Shown here: piece by piece, positions 25,010-35,711 of the stretch
Numbering within the stretch: position 1 is the stretch's first letter
Layout: each line of letters starts with the position of its first letter
Assembly (NCBI GenBank): GCA_023428245.1
Contig: JAEYYX010000121.1
Span: forward strand, 42,386-106,385
Length of the DNA: 64,000 nucleotides
Reading direction: 5' to 3'
From: Pseudomonadota bacterium
Lineage (GTDB): Bacteria > Myxococcota_A > Polyangia > Polyangiales > Polyangiaceae
The notes under the pieces: model-generated
Databases searched by the model: none
What the model saw: only the letters and a program-made list of their open reading frames with translations
What the model was told of the DNA's origin: nothing
Program-made: the position numbers and the translations under genes

Positions 25010-26299
25010 ATGGGACGCGTAGGTGTAGTCATCATTGGAATTAACGGGGCAGTTGCCTCTACGTTGGTCGCGGGCGTCGCCCTCATGAAGCGAGGCCTCG
25101 CTCCGCGTCGTGCAATGCTCACGGAGCCGGACGACACGGTCACCTCGGACAAGCTCACGGACATTCTCGAGTTCGCGAAGCTCGAAGACCTCGTCTTCGC
25201 CGGCTGGGACCTGAACAACCAGAGCCTCTACGAGGCCGCCCTCGCGCACGGCGTCTTCCGCGCTGATGAGCTCGAAGCGGTTCGCGCAGAGCTCGAGGCT
25301 CAGCTTCCCTGGCCCGCAGTGTTCTCCCGCGAGTACGCCCAGAACCTCCAGGGCAAGCACGTCGTCGGAACGGACGGCGGACACCGTGGACAGATCGAGG
25401 CGATCAAGAAGGACATCGAGAAGTTCAAGCAGGCGAACAACCTGCGTCGCGTTGTGCTCGTGAATCTCGCTTCCACCGAAAAGTGGATGGAGCGGACCGA
25501 CGTCCACCAGACGCTCGCCGCCTTCGAGAAGGCGATCGACGAGAGCAATCCCTCGGTCTCCCCGACGATGCGCTACATGTACGCCGCGAACTCGCTCGGC
25601 GTGCCCCACGCAAACTTCGCTCCGAGCCTCGCGAACGTCCCGGCTCTCGAGGAGCAGGCCATCAAAAATGGCGTGCCCTACTGCGGCATGGACGGAAAGA
25701 CGGGACAGACCCTCGTGAAGACCGCGATGGCCTCGATGCTCCGCCTGCGCCGTCTCCGCGTCGACGGCTGGTACTCGGTGAACTTCCTCGGCAACAACGA
25801 CGGGCTCGTGCTCGACGATCCGAAGAGCAACGAAACCAAGGTTCGTTCGAAGGCCAGCGTGCTCGACAGCGTCGTCGGTCACAAGGTCGAGAACCATCAG
25901 GTTCACATCCACTACTACAAGCCCCGCGGCGACGCGAAGGAAGCTTGGGACAACATTGACGTGCAGGGTTTCTGTGGTCAGCCCATGCAGATGAAGATCA
26001 ACTTCCTCTGCAAGGACTCGATCCTGGCGGCTCCCCTCTGCATCGACATGGTGCGCATCCTCGATGTCGCCCAGGAAGTCGGCGAGAAGGGTATCCAGCA
26101 CCAGATGAGCATGTACTTCAAGTCCCCATACACGAGCCCCGGTCAGGAGCCGGTCCACGATCTCTTCCAGCAGGAGCGCATGCTCTATGACTGGGCGCGT
26201 TCGGTCGCCGCTCGCAAGCAAAAGGCTCAGGGTCGCCCCGCCGCCACGAACGGTGGAGCAGCGGTCTTCGGCGCGGCTCAGCAGCGCAAGGACGACTGA
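25010..26299 (+). CDS. ino1: myo-Inositol-1-phosphate synthase
   Basis: NAD-dependent isomerase that converts glucose 6-phosphate to 1L-myo-inositol 1-phosphate, the entry to inositol phospholipids and related compounds. The 429-residue protein starts with a nucleotide-binding segment VVIIGINGAVASTLVAG. Family blocks include VLVNLASTEKW, the central PYCGMDGKTGQTLVKT, VNFLGNNDGLVLDD, and KSKASVL-type sequence KVRSKASVLDS with catalytic Lys residues. AAGAGGAACAT precedes the ATG. The C-terminus ends in an Ala/Gly/Gln-rich tail. It is monocistronic by position: a long leader is upstream and a strong terminator directly downstream. Codon use is strongly biased to C-ending codons, which suggests high expression. 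Confidence 0.95.
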   Translation: MGRVGVVIIGINGAVASTLVAGVALMKRGLAPRRAMLTEPDDTVTSDKLTDILEFAKLEDLVFAGWDLNNQSLYEAALAHGVFRADELEAVRAELEAQLPWPAVFSREYAQNLQGKHVVGTDGGHRGQIEAIKKDIEKFKQANNLRRVVLVNLASTEKWMERTDVHQTLAAFEKAIDESNPSVSPTMRYMYAANSLGVPHANFAPSLANVPALEEQAIKNGVPYCGMDGKTGQTLVKTAMASMLRLRRLRVDGWYSVNFLGNNDGLVLDDPKSNETKVRSKASVLDSVVGHKVENHQVHIHYYKPRGDAKEAWDNIDVQGFCGQPMQMKINFLCKDSILAAPLCIDMVRILDVAQEVGEKGIQHQMSMYFKSPYTSPGQEPVHDLFQQERMLYDWARSVAARKQKAQGRPAATNGGAAVFGAAQQRKDD

Positions 26300-26333
26300 T
26301 AGAGAACCCCTCTCTCAGAACAAACCCATAGAC

Positions 26334-26363
26334 AAGGGCCGTGCCTCCTGGTGCGGCCCTTTT
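26334..26363 (+). terminator. Rho-independent terminator after the inositol-phosphate synthase gene
   Basis: Twelve-base-pair stem with two G-U pairs (26334-26345 with 26350-26361) and a four-base TCCT loop, followed by TTTTCA. It overlaps the 5' end of the open frame of the next gene and so argues for that gene starting later, at 26389. Confidence 0.85.
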
Positions 26364-26388
26364 CACGTCAGACAAGAGAAGTATCCCC

Positions 26389-27708
26389 GTGACAGCAAAT
26401 CTTCCCCCCGCATTGCTCAAGGACGACGCCCCCGTAAAGCTCATCGACCCCGCGCGCCATCGCCTCTGGCCGATCCTCGAAACCGAGGAGAAGCAGGCGG
26501 TCGAGCGCGTCCTCTCGCGAGGAGTCCTCTCCGGCAACTTCGCGCCCGAAGCGCTCGCTCTCCAGGAAGAGTTCAGCGACTACGTGGGCGCGAAATACGC
26601 CCTTCTCACGCACTCAGGAACCAGCGCGCTCGTTCTGGCTCTCGCCGCAGCTGGGATTGGTCCCGGGGATGAAGTCGTCGTGCCCGCATACACCTTCGTC
26701 GCTACGGCTCAGGCCGTGCTCGCAGTCGGAGGAACTCCCATCTTCGCAGACGTTGATCCGAAAAGCGGACTCATCGAGGAGGAAGAGATCCTTCGCTGGC
26801 TCTCGCCGCGGACTAAAGGGATCATGCCGGTCCACGTCCACGGATGCCCCTTCGATCTCGACCCGCTCCAAAGGCTCGCCGATGCCCGCGGTCTAGTCTT
26901 GCTCGAAGACGCGGCTCAAGCCCACGGCGCAACCTACCGCGGCAAGCCCGTCGGGGCGCTCGCGGCGGGAGGCGGGTTCTCGTTCCAATCGAGCAAAAAC
27001 CTCGGCGCTGGCGAGGGTGGAATCTACGTGACCCAGGAGCTCGAGCGCGCCGAGCTCGCGAACCAGGTTCGCAATTTCGGCCACGATCTGAGTCTCGCGG
27101 AAGGACGCTTGAACGATCTTCGTCGCCCCCTCGACGGATGGCGCAGCTTGAACAGCCAAAGGCTCGGCTCGATGTACCGCGGCAATGAGATGATGGCGGC
27201 TCTCGCGCGCTCCTTGCTCAGAAAGCTCCCCGCGCGCACCCGCGCCGCCCAGGACAACGCCGCACGCCTGAGCGCTCGGCTCGCAAAGCTCCCGGGCGTT
27301 CTGCCCCCGATTGTCCCCGAGGATCGGACCACTGTGCACCACAAGTATCGGGTGCGCATCGACCGAAAGGCCGCGGGTCTCGAGGAGTTTTCGGCCACGA
27401 CCGTGCGCGACGCACTCCTTTCGGCTCTCAAGGCAACGGGCTTCGAAGCGACCCTCTGGGAGCGCGAGCCCCAAACACATCACAAGATCTTCTCCGAAGC
27501 GAAGAACCTGCCGGAGAACGTTCTTGAGAACTACAAGGCGCGCTTCCCGAAGACCCAAGAGCTCCTCGATACCTCGTTCCTCTTGTTCACCCAGTCGTGC
27601 CCGCTGATCGCTCAGGACGCCGAGACCGTCGACGCCTACGCCTCAGCCTTCGAGAGGTTCTGGGAGCACCGCCGCGCGATCGTCGCGAGCGCGGCGAAGA
27701 CCTCCTAA
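26389..27708 (+). CDS. DegT/DnrJ/EryC1/StrS family aminotransferase
   Basis: PLP-dependent enzyme of the sugar aminotransferase type, 439 residues. Landmarks are GTSALVLALAAAGIGPGDEVVVP, where PLP phosphate binds, PAYTFVATAQAVL, VLLEDAAQAHGATYRG with the PLP-ring Asp, and FSFQSSKNLGAGEGG with the Schiff-base Lys. The GTG at 26389 follows AAGAGAAG with suitable spacing; the ATG-type start at 26341 lies inside the terminator and is rejected. Members amino-transfer to keto sugars or keto-inositols. The neighbouring inositol-phosphate synthase makes an aminocyclitol substrate tempting, but no inositol dehydrogenase is present, so this is speculation. Its 3' end overlaps the convergent lipoprotein gene by four bases. 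Confidence 0.92.
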   Translation: MTANLPPALLKDDAPVKLIDPARHRLWPILETEEKQAVERVLSRGVLSGNFAPEALALQEEFSDYVGAKYALLTHSGTSALVLALAAAGIGPGDEVVVPAYTFVATAQAVLAVGGTPIFADVDPKSGLIEEEEILRWLSPRTKGIMPVHVHGCPFDLDPLQRLADARGLVLLEDAAQAHGATYRGKPVGALAAGGGFSFQSSKNLGAGEGGIYVTQELERAELANQVRNFGHDLSLAEGRLNDLRRPLDGWRSLNSQRLGSMYRGNEMMAALARSLLRKLPARTRAAQDNAARLSARLAKLPGVLPPIVPEDRTTVHHKYRVRIDRKAAGLEEFSATTVRDALLSALKATGFEATLWEREPQTHHKIFSEAKNLPENVLENYKARFPKTQELLDTSFLLFTQSCPLIAQDAETVDAYASAFERFWEHRRAIVASAAKTS

Positions 27709-28457
27709 GGCCTTTTCGCGGGCGGCTCGAGGATCAGGCTCCCGTCTTTCAGCGAGCTTACGATCTTCTGGTTCAGCTTCGCGTCGAGGTCGACACACTT
27801 CTTCGACACTTCGCCGCTGAAGGCGCCTTTGCACTCCTTCTTCCGGGCCACGTAGGCCTCGAAGATCGGGCGATGCGCCTTCAGCTGCTGTTCGGTGTCG
27901 TCTCCGAGATAGCGCCAAGCGATGGTCGCGTGCTTTGGCTTCGGAGGCACCGAGAGTGTGACTTCGTTCGAGTCGAGCGTGACGCAGGAGCCGTCGAGTC
28001 GAATCGCGTCGTAGCCGCCTTCGGCTCCGCTGACCTGGATCCCGTTCGCATTCGGCGCGCGGTGATACAGAAGAACGACCTCTTCATCGAAGGCAAGCCA
28101 TTCATCCCCGCTCGTGACGCCTCCTGACGCGTTCACTGCCTTCGTCTTGCGCGTGATGTAACCGTGTGTGAACGGCGACGACTTCTGGAAGAGGTAGAGC
28201 GCTACGTCCGGATAAAGATCGGCGCACAAGCTCCGGACCCATTTCGGGTCCGCCGTGCACACGGATCCTTCTCGATGACAGCTCGTCGGAATCGTCTTGG
28301 GGCCGCTCTCCTCGGCTACTCCCTCTGACTCTTCGGGGGCCAAAGTGCTCTCGGGCTCGGCGCTCTCCGGTTCCGCTGCGGGCGCCTGAGGAGCTTTCGA
28401 AGAACCGCCACAAGCGGAGAGGGAGAACGCCAAAATGGTCAGGGAAAAAGCCCGCAT
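27705..28457 (-). CDS. Hypothetical lipoprotein
   Basis: Secreted lipoprotein of 250 residues (signal ending in FSLSACGGSS, lipid Cys at 16). A Pro/Glu/Ser-rich spacer of about 45 residues is followed by a globular domain with four Cys at SCHREGSVC, LCADLY, GSCVTLD and KECKGAF. No family recognised. It lies 44 bases downstream of glmS on the same strand and may be the last gene of that transcript. Confidence 0.8.
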   Translation of the reverse strand: MRAFSLTILAFSLSACGGSSKAPQAPAAEPESAEPESTLAPEESEGVAEESGPKTIPTSCHREGSVCTADPKWVRSLCADLYPDVALYLFQKSSPFTHGYITRKTKAVNASGGVTSGDEWLAFDEEVVLLYHRAPNANGIQVSGAEGGYDAIRLDGSCVTLDSNEVTLSVPPKPKHATIAWRYLGDDTEQQLKAHRPIFEAYVARKKECKGAFSGEVSKKCVDLDAKLNQKIVSSLKDGSLILEPPAKRP

Positions 28458-28501
28458 ATCCGCTCCATCGTCTCGACGCGGGCGGCGCTGTCAAGCCCAG
28501 C

Positions 28502-30355
<1,854 letters not shown>

Positions 30356-30358
30356 AGT

Positions 30359-31552
30359 TCACCAGGGGAGGAGGTCTCGATAGAGCGCGATCGTCTCCTC
30401 AGCGATCGACGGCCAGCTGAAGCGTTCGATGGCGCGAGAGCGTCCCGCTTCACCCATCCGCTGCGCCCGGGTTAGGTCGGATGCGACTTCGTTCACAGCC
30501 GCCGCGAAGTCTCGGGCGAACTTGTCCGGGTCCGCAGGATCGCCGCGCTCATCGGAAGAAAATGGCACGAGCTTGCCTGTTTCCCCTTCGACCACGATCT
30601 CCGGGATCCCTCCGACGTGCGACGCGACGACCGCCGTGCCCGTACTCATGGCTTCGACGTTCACGATCCCAAATGGCTCATAAATGCTCGGGCACACGAA
30701 GACGGTCGAAGCCGAAAGCAGCGGAATGATCTCGCTACGCTCGAGCATTCGACTCACCCAGACCACACCCGAGCGAACCTTCTCGAGCCTGCGTACCGAG
30801 GCCTCGACCTCTGCCGCGATTTCCTGCGTGTCAGGAGCGCCGGCGCAGAGCAAGAGCTGCACCTCGGGGGCAAAATGGCGCGCGGCCTCGAGCAAATAGA
30901 GAACGCCTTTTTGACGTGTGATGCGCCCGACGAAGATGGCAACCGGACGTTTCGGGTCGAGTCCCAGGGCCTCGAGGGCGCGCCCGCCCTCGCTCGGGCG
31001 GTACTCGTCGGTGTCGATACCGTTGTAGATGACCTGGACCTTGTCCGGAGACACCTCAGGATAAGCACGCAGGATGTCGGCGCGCATGCCGGCGCTCACC
31101 GCGATGATCCGATCGCAGGTGAGCGCGGCGGTCTGTTCGACGTAGCGCGAGATCCTATAGCCACCGCCGAGCTGCTCTTCCTTCCAGGGGCGAAGAGGCT
31201 CGAGGCTGTGCGAGGTCATCACGTGCGGAACGCCGTAGGTGAGCTTCGCCAAATGGCCAGCGAAGTTCGCGTACCAAGTGTGCGTATGGACGAGATCGAC
31301 TCCGCCCAAGTCCGCTGTCATCTGCAGATTGACCGCCAAGGTCCGAAGCGCTGCCCTATGGGGTTCGGGACCGGAAAGCGCATCCCAAAAAGCGTAACTT
31401 CCTTTGACTTCCGCCTCGCAGCGCGAAGCCCCGAAGCAAAATACCGACAATTCGAGCTTCTTCTTGAGCTCGCGGCCCAGGTATTCGACGTGGACTCCCG
31501 CGCCGCCATAAATTTCGGGCGGATACTCGCGAGTGATCAGACCGATCCTCAT
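30359..31552 (-). CDS. glgM: GT4 glycogen synthase, actinobacterial type (GlgA/GlgM-like)
   Basis: GT-B glycosyltransferase of 397 residues that uses ADP-glucose. The N-terminus MRIGLITREYPPEIYGGAG and length match the corynebacterial/mycobacterial GlgM type rather than the GT5 E. coli GlgA. Other blocks are HTHTWYANFAGHLAKL, FVGRITRQKGVLYLLEAA for donor binding, and the EPFGIVNVEAMSTGTAVVAS motif with the E-x7-E pair. In mycobacteria this enzyme makes maltose 1-phosphate for the GlgE route; whether this copy does that or extends glycogen cannot be read here. It lies 93 bases downstream of glgC, the supplier of ADP-glucose. Start is ATG, with a TATAAG sequence just ahead of it. Confidence 0.88.
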   Translation of the reverse strand: MRIGLITREYPPEIYGGAGVHVEYLGRELKKKLELSVFCFGASRCEAEVKGSYAFWDALSGPEPHRAALRTLAVNLQMTADLGGVDLVHTHTWYANFAGHLAKLTYGVPHVMTSHSLEPLRPWKEEQLGGGYRISRYVEQTAALTCDRIIAVSAGMRADILRAYPEVSPDKVQVIYNGIDTDEYRPSEGGRALEALGLDPKRPVAIFVGRITRQKGVLYLLEAARHFAPEVQLLLCAGAPDTQEIAAEVEASVRRLEKVRSGVVWVSRMLERSEIIPLLSASTVFVCPSIYEPFGIVNVEAMSTGTAVVASHVGGIPEIVVEGETGKLVPFSSDERGDPADPDKFARDFAAAVNEVASDLTRAQRMGEAGRSRAIERFSWPSIAEETIALYRDLLPW

Positions 31553-31645
31553 ATTTTCTTATACAGGGGCCCCGCTCAGACGGCGAGATTTTGCCGAACG
31601 CCCGTTCGGGTCCGAAATCGGCCGAAATATTCCGCGCGCCCCGGC

Positions 31646-32884
31646 TCATTCAGGGATCGTGTCGCCTTTGCCGATCACGACCACACCGCCCTCGGAGATG
31701 GTGAAGCCCCGCGCCCGATCGTGCTCGAGATCGATACCGATGCGCGCGTTCGGCGGAACCCGCACGTTCTTGTCGATGATAGCGCGACGCACGATCGCTC
31801 CGCGTCCAATGTCGACACCGGCCATCAAGACCGAAGACTCGACCTGGGCGCCTGCGTGTACATGGACCCCGGAGGAGAGAATCGATCCCTTCACGCTGCC
31901 GCCCGAAAGAATCACGCCAGCGCACACCATCGAATCAATCGCCATCCCTCGACGCCCCTCCTCATCGAACACGAACTTCGCGGGCGGCAGCATGCTGAGA
32001 CCCGAGTGGATCGGCCACTCAAGGTTGTAAAGGTTGAAGATCGGATGGACGCTAATGAGGTCCATATTCGATTCATAATAGGAGTCGAGCGTACCGACGT
32101 CGCGCCAGTACCCAGCGTCCCTCGTGGTCGCCCCCGGCACCTTGTTGCGCGAGAAGTCGTAAACCCATGCCTGGCCCGAGCGAACCAAGTTCGTCACGAT
32201 GTTCCCGCCCATGTCGTGCTCGCTGTCTTTGTCCAGCGCGTCTTGTTGCACCGCGCTCACCAGCGTCTTGGCCGAAAACACATAGTTTCCCATGGAAGCC
32301 AACACCTCGTCTGGGTTGTCGGCGAGCCCGTGAATGTCCCGAGGCTTCTCATGAAACTCTCGAATCCTCCCTTGGGAATCAGCGTCAACGACGCCGAAAC
32401 GACTGGCCTCGGCGCGAGGCACTCGAATCGCCGCCACGGTCACTCCGGCGCCCGACTCGATGTGCTGCTCAACCATCTGGCTCGGATCCATCCGATAGAT
32501 GTGGTCGGAGCCGAAGACGCAGATGTAGTCGGGACCTTCGTCTTGAATCAGGTTCAAGTTCTGGAAGATCGCGTCCGCCGAACCTTCGAACCAACGTTTG
32601 CCGTGCCGCATCTGCGCCGGCACGCTCATCACGTAGTTGTTAAAGATCGGAGAGAGACGCCACGTCTGGGCGATGTGTCGATCGAGCGAGTGACTCTTGT
32701 ATTGGGTCAGAACAGCGATGCGCCGATAGCCGCCGTTGACCAAGTTCGAGAGAGCGAAATCGACGAGCCGATAGTTCCCCCCGAATGGCACGGCGGGCTT
32801 CGCGCGATCCCGTGTCAAAGGCCAGAGCCGTTTTCCTTCTCCGCCCGCCAGAACCACACCGAGAACATGAGGCTGTTTCGCCAT
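31646..32884 (-). CDS. glgC: Glucose-1-phosphate adenylyltransferase
   Basis: ADP-glucose pyrophosphorylase of 412 residues. It joins ATP and glucose 1-phosphate to give the donor for alpha-glucan synthesis. The N-terminal nucleotidyltransferase domain has LGVVLAGGEGKRLWPLT and KPAVPFGGNYRLVDFALSN. Then come YVCVFGSDHIYRMD-type sequence (DYICVFGSDHIYRMD), the sugar-site FHEKP, and the C-terminal left-handed beta-helix with GGSVKGSILSSGVHV repeats. It is followed by the ADP-glucose-using GT4 gene. Upstream, 145 bases separate it from atpG, with a hairpin in between. Confidence 0.97.
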   Translation of the reverse strand: MAKQPHVLGVVLAGGEGKRLWPLTRDRAKPAVPFGGNYRLVDFALSNLVNGGYRRIAVLTQYKSHSLDRHIAQTWRLSPIFNNYVMSVPAQMRHGKRWFEGSADAIFQNLNLIQDEGPDYICVFGSDHIYRMDPSQMVEQHIESGAGVTVAAIRVPRAEASRFGVVDADSQGRIREFHEKPRDIHGLADNPDEVLASMGNYVFSAKTLVSAVQQDALDKDSEHDMGGNIVTNLVRSGQAWVYDFSRNKVPGATTRDAGYWRDVGTLDSYYESNMDLISVHPIFNLYNLEWPIHSGLSMLPPAKFVFDEEGRRGMAIDSMVCAGVILSGGSVKGSILSSGVHVHAGAQVESSVLMAGVDIGRGAIVRRAIIDKNVRVPPNARIGIDLEHDRARGFTISEGGVVVIGKGDTIPE

Positions 32885-32965
32885 GGCCGAGATCCTCTCA
32901 GGAAGTTCCGGAAAGCCGCAAGAAAGGAGCGATCAAAAGTTCGAACAAGCTTCAAAATAGCGGAA

Positions 32966-32994
32966 TGCACCCGGGGCGAATCGCCGAGGGTGCA
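32966..32994 (-). terminator. Hairpin between atpG and glgC
   Basis: Arms TGCACCC (32966-32972) and GGGTGCA (32988-32994) with an inner GGCGA/TCGCC helix make a stable hairpin 36 bases after the atpG stop. In the direction of transcription it is followed by TTCCGCTATTTT, not a clean T-run. It could be an inefficient terminator or a processing site separating ATP synthase from glycogen mRNA. Confidence 0.45.
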
Positions 32995-33029
32995 AGTCCT
33001 GTCGCTCGCCTGAGCGCTTTCCCCGACAC

Positions 33030-33920
33030 TTAAGCGTTCAGAGCTTCGGAACCGCCGATGATTTCCATCAGCTCCGTGGTGATCGCCGCCTGACGCGCGC
33101 GATTGTACTTGAGCGTCAGGTCGCTGATCATATCGCTCGCGTTTTTCGTTGCTGAGTCCATCGCCGTCATGCGCGCTCCGAGCTCGGAGGCCATCGACTC
33201 GTAGAGGGACCGGAGGACCGTGGTTTCGATGTACACGGGCACGAGGACGCTGAGCAGCGTGTCGCGGTCCGGCTCGTAGAGGAAGTCCTCGCCCGAGTCC
33301 CCAGGGGTCTCGCTGAGACTACCGTCCGCCGCGACGGGCAAAAGGCGCTGGAGAACCACCGCCTGGGTCATGGCAGACTTGAACTCGTTGTAAACGAGGT
33401 AAATCGAGTCAACCTCACCGCGGAAGAACGGACCGAGGATAGCTCGGGTAACGCGACGAGCTGTCTCGACGTCCAGATTGTCCCACACGTTCGGGAACTG
33501 CTCGTCGATCGTGATCCGGCGGCGCTGGAAGAAGTCGCGCGCCTTGCGGCCGATGGTGTGCAGGACGACAGTTTTGCCAGCTGCCTCGAACTCAGTGCGG
33601 GCCTGCTCGGCCCTGCGAAGGATGTTCGAGTTAAACGCACCGCAGAGGCCACGATCGCTCGTCACGACGAGGAGAAGAACCCGCTTCTCCTCACGCTCGG
33701 CCAAGAAGGGATGCTTCTCAGTGTCTTGGTCGTCTTTTTGGGCCGAGTGCACGACCTTATCGAGGACCTTGGCCGTCTCTTGCGCGAAGGGCCTAAGAGC
33801 GGCGATCCGGGCCTGCGCTTTGTGAAGACGCGCCCCCGCCACCATCTTCATGGCACGCGTGATCTTCTGCGTGCTCTTGACGGTACTGATGCGCTTACGA
33901 ATTTCCTTCTGATTGGCCAT
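33030..33920 (-). CDS. atpG: ATP synthase F1 gamma subunit
   Basis: Central rotor shaft of the F1 sector, 296 residues. The N-terminal coiled-coil helix with KEIRKRISTVKSTQKITRAMKMVA and the C-terminal helix with AMDSATKNASDMISDLTLKYNRARQ both match. The middle domain has VTSDRGLCGAFNSNI. An extra 20-residue segment near VAADGSLSETPGDSGEDFLYE is a modest lineage-type loop. It is last of the cluster, 51 bases after atpA; the usual atpD and atpC genes do not follow. Confidence 0.97.
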   Translation of the reverse strand: MANQKEIRKRISTVKSTQKITRAMKMVAGARLHKAQARIAALRPFAQETAKVLDKVVHSAQKDDQDTEKHPFLAEREEKRVLLLVVTSDRGLCGAFNSNILRRAEQARTEFEAAGKTVVLHTIGRKARDFFQRRRITIDEQFPNVWDNLDVETARRVTRAILGPFFRGEVDSIYLVYNEFKSAMTQAVVLQRLLPVAADGSLSETPGDSGEDFLYEPDRDTLLSVLVPVYIETTVLRSLYESMASELGARMTAMDSATKNASDMISDLTLKYNRARQAAITTELMEIIGGSEALNA

Positions 33921-33971
33921 GCTGGAGAACCTTTGCGGTGCTCCCCCTCGCCGAGAGGGGGCTCATCTCTG

Positions 33972-35645
33972 TCAGGCCTTCGTTTCCTCGAAGGACTTGG
34001 CAAACTCGCGGAGGACAGTGTCGAGCTTCCCTGCGAGGTCCTTCGAGATCTCCTTCTTCTCGGCGATCTCCTTCAGGATCTCGGGGTGTTTAGTCTCCAG
34101 GTGAGCGTGGAGGTCAAGCTCGAACTGACGCAGCGAGCTCACCGGAATCTTGTCCACGAAGCCCTGGGTGCCGGCGTAGATCGTAACGACCTGCTTCTCG
34201 ACGCTCAGCGGAACGTACTGGCCCTGCTTCAGGAGCTCAACGAGACGAGCACCTCGCTCGAGCTGAGCGCGGGTCGCAGCGTCGAGGTCGCTCGCGAACT
34301 GCGAGAAGGCTGCCTTCTCGCGGTACTGAGCGAGATCCAGACGGAGCGTACCGGACAGCTTCTTCATCGCCTTGATCTGCGCGTTGCCGCCGACGCGGGA
34401 CACGGAGATACCGACGTTGATGGCCGGGCGGACACCTGAGTAGAAGAGATCGCTCTCGAGGAAGATCTGACCGTCGGTGATCGAGATCACGTTGGTCGGA
34501 ATGTAGGCTGAAACGTCACCCGCCTGCGTCTCGATGATCGGCAGAGCCGTGAGCGAACCGCCTGAGTGCGGATCCTTCTTCACCGCGAGGCCACTCCGGT
34601 TCAGACCCTTGAGCGACGCCTCGGCGTGGTGCTTTCCTTCCTCGCCGAGGTGAACCTTGCCGTCGACGCCCACGAACTGGATGTCACCGGCCGGAACCTC
34701 GTCACCCTCGCCCACCACGTACCAACGCTCCGCCATCTTGGCGGCGCGTTCGAGGAGGCGCGAGTGGATGTAGAAGACGTCACCCGGATACGCTTCGCGG
34801 CCCGGAGGACGACGGAGCAGGAGCGACATCTGGCGGTAAGCAACCGCCTGCTTCGACAGATCGTCATAGACGCAGAGCGCGTGCTTGCCGGTGTCGCGGA
34901 AGTACTCGCCGATCGTGACGCCGGTGTACGGCGCGAGGAACTGGAGGGGTGCCGTCTCGGTGGCGGTCGCCACGACGACGGTCGTGTACTCGAGGGCGCC
35001 GTACTGGCGGAGCTTCTCCACCACCTGCGCGACGGTCGACGACTTCTGGCCGACGGCGACGTAGATGCAGTAAACGCCCTTGCCCTTCTGGTTGATGATC
35101 GTGTCCAGGGCGACCGCGGTCTTGCCCGTCTGGCGGTCACCGATGATGAGCTCACGCTGTCCGCGGCCGACCGGAATCATCGCGTCGATCGCCTTCAAAC
35201 CCGTCTGGAGCGGCTCCTTGACCGGCTGACGTGCGATGATGCCGGGAGCCTTGAGCTCAACGCGGCGCGTCGCGGTCGTCTGCAGGGGACCTTTGCCGTC
35301 GATCGGCTGACCGAGCGCGTTCACCACGCGTCCCGCCATCCCCTCGCCAACAGGAACGTCAGCAATACGCCCCGTACGCTGGACCGAGTCACCTTCGCGA
35401 ACGCTGGTCGCGTCACCGAGCACCGCGACGCCGACGTTGTCCTGCTCGAGGTTCAAAACCAAGCCATAGACGTCGCCCTGGAACTGGACGAGCTCGCCGG
35501 CCATGACGCCATCGAGCCCGTAGACGCGGGCGATACCGTCACCGGAGGTGAGCACGGTTCCTGATTGAGAGACGGCGACTTGGGTGTCGAAGTTCTCGAT
35601 CTGTTTCTTGATGATGGAGGCGATCTCATCGACGCGGAGCTGCAT
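33972..35645 (-). CDS. atpA: ATP synthase F1 alpha subunit, with internal insertion
   Basis: Non-catalytic nucleotide-binding subunit of F1, 557 residues against about 505-515 usually. The Walker A GDRQTGKTAVAL is at residues 169-180 and the typical AVGQKSSTVAQVV follows. The chosen ATG gives MQLRVDEIASIIKKQIENF, which matches the E. coli start; the frame extends 16 codons upstream. Excess length is explained by about 50 extra residues (about 305-361) between SRLLERAAKM and GGSLTALPIIE, where most homologues have only about seven. The insertion contains GDIQFVGVDGKVHLGEEG and keeps the reading frame. Delta is upstream (66 bases) and gamma downstream. Confidence 0.97.
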   Translation of the reverse strand: MQLRVDEIASIIKKQIENFDTQVAVSQSGTVLTSGDGIARVYGLDGVMAGELVQFQGDVYGLVLNLEQDNVGVAVLGDATSVREGDSVQRTGRIADVPVGEGMAGRVVNALGQPIDGKGPLQTTATRRVELKAPGIIARQPVKEPLQTGLKAIDAMIPVGRGQRELIIGDRQTGKTAVALDTIINQKGKGVYCIYVAVGQKSSTVAQVVEKLRQYGALEYTTVVVATATETAPLQFLAPYTGVTIGEYFRDTGKHALCVYDDLSKQAVAYRQMSLLLRRPPGREAYPGDVFYIHSRLLERAAKMAERWYVVGEGDEVPAGDIQFVGVDGKVHLGEEGKHHAEASLKGLNRSGLAVKKDPHSGGSLTALPIIETQAGDVSAYIPTNVISITDGQIFLESDLFYSGVRPAINVGISVSRVGGNAQIKAMKKLSGTLRLDLAQYREKAAFSQFASDLDAATRAQLERGARLVELLKQGQYVPLSVEKQVVTIYAGTQGFVDKIPVSSLRQFELDLHAHLETKHPEILKEIAEKKEISKDLAGKLDTVLREFAKSFEETKA

Positions 35646-35711
35646 GACTCTATTACTCGTGGTTAATCGTTCGTGATCGAAACTCGAGCCCAAGGCTCAG
35701 TCAGAAAGAAT

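Noticed and set aside
31594..31609. Hairpin CCGAAC-GCCC-GTTCGG between glgC and the GT4 gene
   Set aside because: No T-run follows in the transcribed direction, so termination is unsupported.
30617..33013. 798-codon open frame on the plus strand
   Set aside because: It is antisense to glgC and the GT4 glycogen synthase; its composition is that of a GC-rich shadow frame.
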